A stretch of 9,214 nt of DNA from Solirubrobacterales bacterium 70-9. Its GTDB lineage: Bacteria > Actinomycetota > Thermoleophilia > Solirubrobacterales > 70-9. The DNA lies in contig MKSH01000097.1 in the NCBI GenBank assembly GCA_001898095.1, forward strand, positions 9,524 to 18,737, read 5' to 3'. How positions within the stretch are numbered: position 1 is the first letter of the stretch; each line of letters starts with the position of its first letter. The notes beneath the pieces are model-generated. The model was not told the DNA's origin, did no database searches, and saw only the letters and a list, made by a program, of their open reading frames with translations. Below, piece after piece: positions 7,314 to 9,214 of this stretch. The position numbers and the translations under genes were made by a program.

Positions 7314-7328
7314 GCCGCGCACCGTCGC

Positions 7329-7334
7329 TAAAGT
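7329..7334 (+). promoter_or_regulatory. Probable -10 hexamer TAAAGT of efp (leaderless)
   Basis: TAAAGT ends 7 nt before the efp ATG at 7342, with a weak ACGACT 17 bp upstream as a possible -35. There is no purine-rich Shine-Dalgarno immediately before the ATG, which fits a leaderless transcript. Confidence 0.5.
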
Positions 7335-7341
7335 CAGGCCC

Positions 7342-7905
7342 ATGAGCGTCTCGACTAACCAATTTCGCAACGGCAGCCACATCGAAATCGACGGCAAGGT
7401 CTGGAAGATCATCGAGTTCCAGCACGTGAAGCCGGGCAAGGGGGGCGCCTTCGTGCGGACGAAGCTGCGCCGTATCGAGGACGGCGCCGTGATCGACAAA
7501 ACCTTCCGCGCCGGGGAGAAGTTCCGCTCCGTGCGCACCGAATCGAAAAAGATGCAGTACCTCTACGACCAGGGCGAGTCGGTCGTCTTCATGGACAACC
7601 ACGATTACGACCAGATCGAAATCCCCTCCGCGGTCCTCGGCGATTCGATGCAGTGGGTGCTGCCGAACTCCGACGTCGAGGTGCTCTTCGTCGACGAACA
7701 GCCCAGCGACGTCACGGTGCCCAGCGCGGTCGAGATGAAAGTCACCCAGACCGACCCCGGCCTGAAAGGCGACACCGCCTCGGGCGGCGGCAACAAGCCG
7801 GCGACCCTCGAGTCCGGCGCAATCGTCCAGGTCCCCCTCTTCATCGAGGAGGGCGAGACGATCCGCGTCGACACCCGCACCGGCGAGTACATCTCGCGGG
7901 CGTAG
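7342..7905 (+). CDS. efp: Elongation factor P
   Basis: The protein has 187 residues, the normal EF-P length. All three beta-barrel domains are present: an N-terminal KOW-like domain (1-62) with HVKPGKGGAFVRTKLR, the OB domain (about 67-127) with YLYDQGESVVFMDNHDYDQIEIP, and the C-terminal OB domain (about 130-187) with the signature GDTASGGGNKPATLESGAIVQVP and ending GEYISRA. EF-P binds ribosomes stalled on consecutive prolines and promotes peptide-bond formation. K33, at the tip of the PGKGG loop, corresponds to the lysine that E. coli modifies with beta-lysine; no modification gene (epmA, epmB) is in this window. The ATG follows a TAAAGT hexamer by 7 nt, suggesting its own leaderless promoter. 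It lies between an unrelated SDR gene and the non-coding hairpin block, so the neighbours say little about its role. Confidence 0.97.
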   Translation: MSVSTNQFRNGSHIEIDGKVWKIIEFQHVKPGKGGAFVRTKLRRIEDGAVIDKTFRAGEKFRSVRTESKKMQYLYDQGESVVFMDNHDYDQIEIPSAVLGDSMQWVLPNSDVEVLFVDEQPSDVTVPSAVEMKVTQTDPGLKGDTASGGGNKPATLESGAIVQVPLFIEEGETIRVDTRTGEYISRA

Positions 7906-7934
7906 CGCCGGTCGCCCGGGACAGGTAGGGACGG

Positions 7935-7953
7935 GGCGCCTGAAGCTGGCGCC
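7935..7953 (+). terminator. Possible efp terminator hairpin
   Basis: GGCGCC, 7-nt loop TGAAGCT, GGCGCC, 30 nt after the efp stop. The stem is all G-C. A G-run rather than a U-run follows, so it is at best an actinobacterial terminator without a U-tract. Confidence 0.3.
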
Positions 7954-7972
7954 GGGGGGCGAGGGACGGGCA

Positions 7973-8036
7973 AGGGACGCGGCCCTCTCATAGGCGGTCC
8001 GGGCAGGCTGTGACCGCCTATGAGAGGGCCGTCCCT
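7973..8036. repeat. Large perfect inverted repeat, hairpin A
   Basis: Arms GGCCCTCTCATAGGCGGTC (7981-7999) and its exact reverse complement (8012-8030) enclose the 12-nt loop CGGGCAGGCTGT (8000-8011). Outside a 2-nt bulge (GC, 7979-7980) the stem continues with AGGGAC (7973-7978) pairing GTCCCT (8031-8036), for 25 bp in all. It lies 67 nt after efp and might stop transcription, but there is no U-run. The loop is complementary to the loop of hairpin B (8433-8494). Confidence 0.9.
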
Positions 8037-8152
8037 CGGGGGGAGGGAGAGGGGGCGCGTCCCGTGCGGGTCCCGGGGGAGGTCCGCGACGAAGGCGTCG
8101 GGAACGTCACGTTCATTCAGGGAATACGTCACATCGGTCACAGGTCCCCTCG

Positions 8153-8199
8153 CTCCGTTCGCTGCTTGTACGGGTATGGCGAACAAAGAGCGAACGGAG
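8153..8199. repeat. Interior hairpin with 11-bp arms
   Basis: CTCCGTTCGCT (8153-8163) pairs exactly with AGCGAACGGAG (8189-8199). After a 2x2 internal loop, TTGT (8166-8169) pairs with ACAA (8183-8186). The right side carries GCGAAC twice, at 8179 and 8190, exactly 11 bp apart, so a protein-binding direct repeat is an alternative reading. Confidence 0.7.
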
Positions 8200-8200
8200 G

Positions 8201-8217
8201 TCCGAGGCGGGCTCGGA
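8201..8217. repeat. Small hairpin TCCGAG/CTCGGA
   Basis: TCCGAG (8201-8206), loop GCGGG, CTCGGA (8212-8217), directly after the 8153-8199 hairpin. It is short and could be chance in GC-rich DNA, but it stacks neatly onto its neighbour. Confidence 0.4.
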
Positions 8218-8255
8218 TCCCCCGCGAAGGTGCACGCCCTGGTGTCGTCCCCCTC

Positions 8256-8280
8256 ATCTCCCTCACGCAAGCGAGGAGAT
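8256..8280. repeat. Small hairpin ATCTCC(C)TC/GAGGAGAT
   Basis: Eight base pairs with a one-nt bulge close an 8-nt loop, ACGCAAGC. Its left arm overlaps the pyrimidine tract that could instead pair with the purine tract at 8043-8055, so the two structures exclude each other. Confidence 0.4.
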
Positions 8281-8290
8281 CCTCACGCCC

Positions 8291-8306
8291 GTGACCCTCC
8301 CGTCAC
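8291..8306. repeat. Small hairpin GTGAC/GTCAC
   Basis: GTGAC (8291-8295), loop CCTCCC, GTCAC (8302-8306). The arm repeats the GTCAC pentamers found at 8106, 8128 and 8137. Only 5 bp, so weak alone. Confidence 0.3.
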
Positions 8307-8320
8307 CCCATTCCCCCGTA

Positions 8321-8361
8321 CGTTCGCACTTGGCTCCGCTATGCGGCCATTTCTGCGAACG
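8321..8361. repeat. Interior two-tier hairpin with CGTTCGCA/TGCGAACG arms
   Basis: CGTTCGCA (8321-8328) pairs with TGCGAACG (8354-8361). Inside it CCGC-TAT-GCGG (8336-8346) forms a second stem that GG/CC extends past a 2-nt bulge. Seven nucleotides of the outer arm are identical to the arm of the 8153-8199 hairpin. Confidence 0.55.
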
Positions 8362-8432
8362 CACCGCCGTGCGCGCCCCGGAGGATCACCCCGCAGACGC
8401 ACCGAAGCCGCGCATTCCCCCTGAACTCGTCG

Positions 8433-8494
8433 CGTCCCGGGCGTCTCGGAGGCGGCCACAGCCTGCCCGGGTCGCCTCCGAGACGCCCGGGACG
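8433..8494. repeat. Large perfect inverted repeat, hairpin B
   Basis: The left arm, 8433-8454 (starting CGTCCCGGGCG), and the right arm, 8473-8494 (ending CGCCCGGGACG), are exact reverse complements over 22 bp around an 18-nt loop. Loop positions 8458-8469, ACAGCCTGCCCG, are the exact reverse complement of the loop of hairpin A. It ends about 105 bp before the promoter hexamer of the next gene. There is no U-run, though it could act as a bidirectional transcription barrier. Confidence 0.9.
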
Positions 8495-8599
8495 GCCGGT
8501 CCCCCGTCGCAAGGCCCCCGGATCGCGCCGCCCGTCCCCGGCCGCAGGCGCTCCGGACCACGGCGTCCCCGATCCCGCACCTCGCGCCGCCGCGCCGCA

Positions 8600-8605
8600 T
8601 ACGAT
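8600..8605 (+). promoter_or_regulatory. Probable -10 hexamer TACGAT of the membrane protein gene (leaderless)
   Basis: TACGAT ends 6 nt before GTG 8612. No Shine-Dalgarno lies between. The hexamer fixes the start at this GTG rather than at an upstream in-frame codon. Confidence 0.5.
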
Positions 8606-8611
8606 CGCGGC

Positions 8612-9118
8612 GTGAGCACCGCTTACGCCCCGGAGGAGTGGAAGGACCTCTTCGTCGCGATGGCGGGAGCCTCGGCCGCCCTTGCCGGTCTGCTCTTCGT
8701 CGCGATCTCGATCAACGTCGATCGGATCGTCAAATACGAGGGGCTGCCGGAGCGGGGGCTGGAGGCGCTCGGTCTGCTGCTGGCGGTGCTGATCGTCTCG
8801 ATCGCGGGGCTGATGCCCGGGCAGGGCCACGTAGCGCTCGGGCTCGAGCTGATCGCGATCACCGCCGCCCTCGTCGGCATCCTCCTCGCGATCCCGGTCT
8901 CGCTCGGCCAGTTCCCCGAGGGAGTCGAGCCGCCGGCCTACTACTTCGCCAGCCGCTGGGCGATCCGCCTCTCCGGCCCGCTGCTGCTCCTGATCGGCGC
9001 CTTCTCCGAGCTCTTTGCCAGCGGCGGGGGCCTCTACTGGGTCGCGGGTGCGTTCGTCTTCCTCACCCTCGGGTCGGTCGCCAACGCCTGGGTGCTGTTG
9101 ATCGAGATCCTGCGCTAA
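8612..9118 (+). CDS. Small integral membrane protein of unknown function
   Basis: The protein has 168 residues. About five hydrophobic segments can be seen: roughly 13-35, 51-69, 74-98, 115-136 and 141-166. The N-terminal block EEWKDLFVAMAGASAALAGLLFVAISINVDRIV (8-40) resembles a pattern I associate with uncharacterised actinobacterial membrane proteins; a Trp-Lys-Asp at the membrane edge leads into an Ala/Gly-rich helix and an Asn-x-Asp-Arg end. No enzymatic or transport motif is visible, and it has no signal peptide apart from the first helix. GTG 8612 is chosen because a TACGAT hexamer lies 6 nt upstream and the sequence before it is low-complexity, although the frame stays open upstream to about 8291. 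It appears to be a single-gene unit between the hairpin block and the next gene, with no neighbour that hints at its role. Confidence 0.75.
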   Translation: MSTAYAPEEWKDLFVAMAGASAALAGLLFVAISINVDRIVKYEGLPERGLEALGLLLAVLIVSIAGLMPGQGHVALGLELIAITAALVGILLAIPVSLGQFPEGVEPPAYYFASRWAIRLSGPLLLLIGAFSELFASGGGLYWVAGAFVFLTLGSVANAWVLLIEILR

Positions 9119-9183
9119 GGACGCATCCCGGGCGCGCCGTCCCACGCCGCCGCCCCGTTTAGAGAGCCCGAAGGTGCCCTCCG

Positions 9184-9189
9184 TATCCT
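9184..9189 (+). promoter_or_regulatory. Probable -10 hexamer TATCCT before the last start codon
   Basis: TATCCT ends 8 nt before ATG 9198, repeating the arrangement seen before the SDR, efp and membrane protein genes. No -35 of good quality was seen. Confidence 0.45.
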
Positions 9190-9197
9190 CTGCGCAG

Positions 9198-9214
9198 ATG
9201 AGGAAAGTGCTGAT
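9198..9214 (+). CDS. Start of a gene running off the right edge
   Basis: ATG AGG AAA GTG CTG AT encodes M-R-K-V-L and continues outside the window. The basic-then-hydrophobic start is typical of many cytoplasmic proteins with an N-terminal beta strand. The only support is the TATCCT hexamer 8 nt upstream and the codons themselves, so the family cannot be named. Confidence 0.45.

Larger units (their letters stand above)
7973..8494. ncRNA. Candidate structured non-coding element bounded by two hairpins with complementary loops
   Basis: The two boundary hairpins have different stems, yet loop A (8000-8011) is the exact reverse complement of 8458-8469 in loop B. The interior adds several hairpins, two sharing the arm CGTTCGC/GCGAACG, and a possible long-range pairing of the purine tract 8043-8055 with 8249-8264. 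These features suit a folded RNA of about 520 nt with a kissing-loop contact, or a DNA element acting through its hairpins. The strand is undecided because the complementarity is symmetrical, and no promoter was identified with confidence. I do not recognise a known RNA family. Confidence 0.35.
7906..8611. other. 706-bp intergenic block without a convincing gene, rich in hairpins
   Basis: Every open frame seen here is arginine/proline/serine-rich, lacks recognisable motifs and has no credible start signal, so I call no protein. In order it holds a small GC hairpin (7935-7953), a large perfect hairpin (7973-8036), a purine-rich tract (8041-8055), repeated GTCAC pentamers (8106, 8128 and 8137), hairpins at 8153-8199, 8201-8217, 8256-8280, 8291-8306 and 8321-8361, a second large perfect hairpin (8433-8494), and the promoter hexamer of the next gene (8600-8605). 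No tRNA, rRNA or common riboswitch signature was recognised. Confidence 0.7.

Noticed and set aside
7605..8270. Minus-strand open frame of about 220 codons spanning the efp end and hairpin A
   Set aside because: It is antisense to conserved EF-P sequence, runs through a perfect palindrome, and has no recognisable motif or start signal.
8153..8361. LexA (SOS) box made from the GTTCG/CGAAC repeats
   Set aside because: The Gram-positive LexA site is CGAAC-N4-GTTCG; here the half-sites are in the opposite order and much farther apart.
8020..8424. Plus-strand open frame of 134 codons inside the hairpin block
   Set aside because: It starts within the arm of hairpin A, is Arg/Pro/Ser-rich, and passes through several inverted repeats; no Shine-Dalgarno or TANNNT hexamer is suitably placed.
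7973..8494. Classical transposon or MITE with terminal inverted repeats
   Set aside because: The hairpin arms pair with themselves rather than with the other end; only the loops match each other, no transposase is present, and no target-site duplication was seen.
7906..8611. CRISPR array, tRNA or known riboswitch
   Set aside because: No regularly spaced direct repeats, no tRNA T-loop signature, and no riboswitch core that I recognise.

Overview
The window is very GC-rich, with G or C at most third codon positions. Its gene content (OmpR-type regulator plus membrane histidine kinase, GT39 and GT2-GtrA glycosyltransferases, LtrA, EF-P with a Lys-tipped loop, an actinobacterial-style small membrane protein) suggests a high-GC actinobacterium, possibly of the Thermoleophilia/Solirubrobacterales kind. 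That placement is inference; no 16S or other marker is present.

Left part, minus strand (1-1770): a GT2 glycosyltransferase fused to a GtrA membrane domain, followed with a 73-nt overlap by an LtrA-family membrane protein cut off by the window edge. Left-centre, plus strand (1870-6495): a response regulator, a histidine kinase overlapping it by 26 nt, and a large GT39 membrane glycosyltransferase with a Gly-rich, YkcB-like extracytoplasmic tail. The close spacing suggests one operon. The two divergent units share a 99-bp intergenic region carrying a 12-bp inverted repeat next to the regulator start. A plausible reading is that the two-component system senses the envelope and controls an envelope glycosylation pathway: the GT2-GtrA protein could make or move the lipid-linked sugar that the GT39 enzyme uses. 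This link is inferred from family knowledge and proximity.

Right part: an SDR oxidoreductase (6510-7313), elongation factor P (7342-7905), a roughly 700-bp block without a convincing gene (7906-8611), a 168-residue five-helix membrane protein of unknown function (8612-9118), and the first codons of another probable gene (9198 onward). Four starts here (SDR, efp, the membrane protein and the last gene) have a TANNNT hexamer 6-8 nt before the start codon and no Shine-Dalgarno, the pattern of leaderless transcripts.

The most striking part is the non-coding block. It holds two large perfect hairpins about 400 bp apart (7981-8030 with 19-bp arms, 8433-8494 with 22-bp arms). Their stems are unrelated, but the 12-nt loop of the first is exactly complementary to 12 nt in the loop of the second, and the complementarity extends to 14 nt. 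Between them lie further hairpins, two of which share the same 7-nt arm and could exchange partners. This looks like a structured RNA or DNA element with a kissing-loop interaction. I do not recognise it as any known family.
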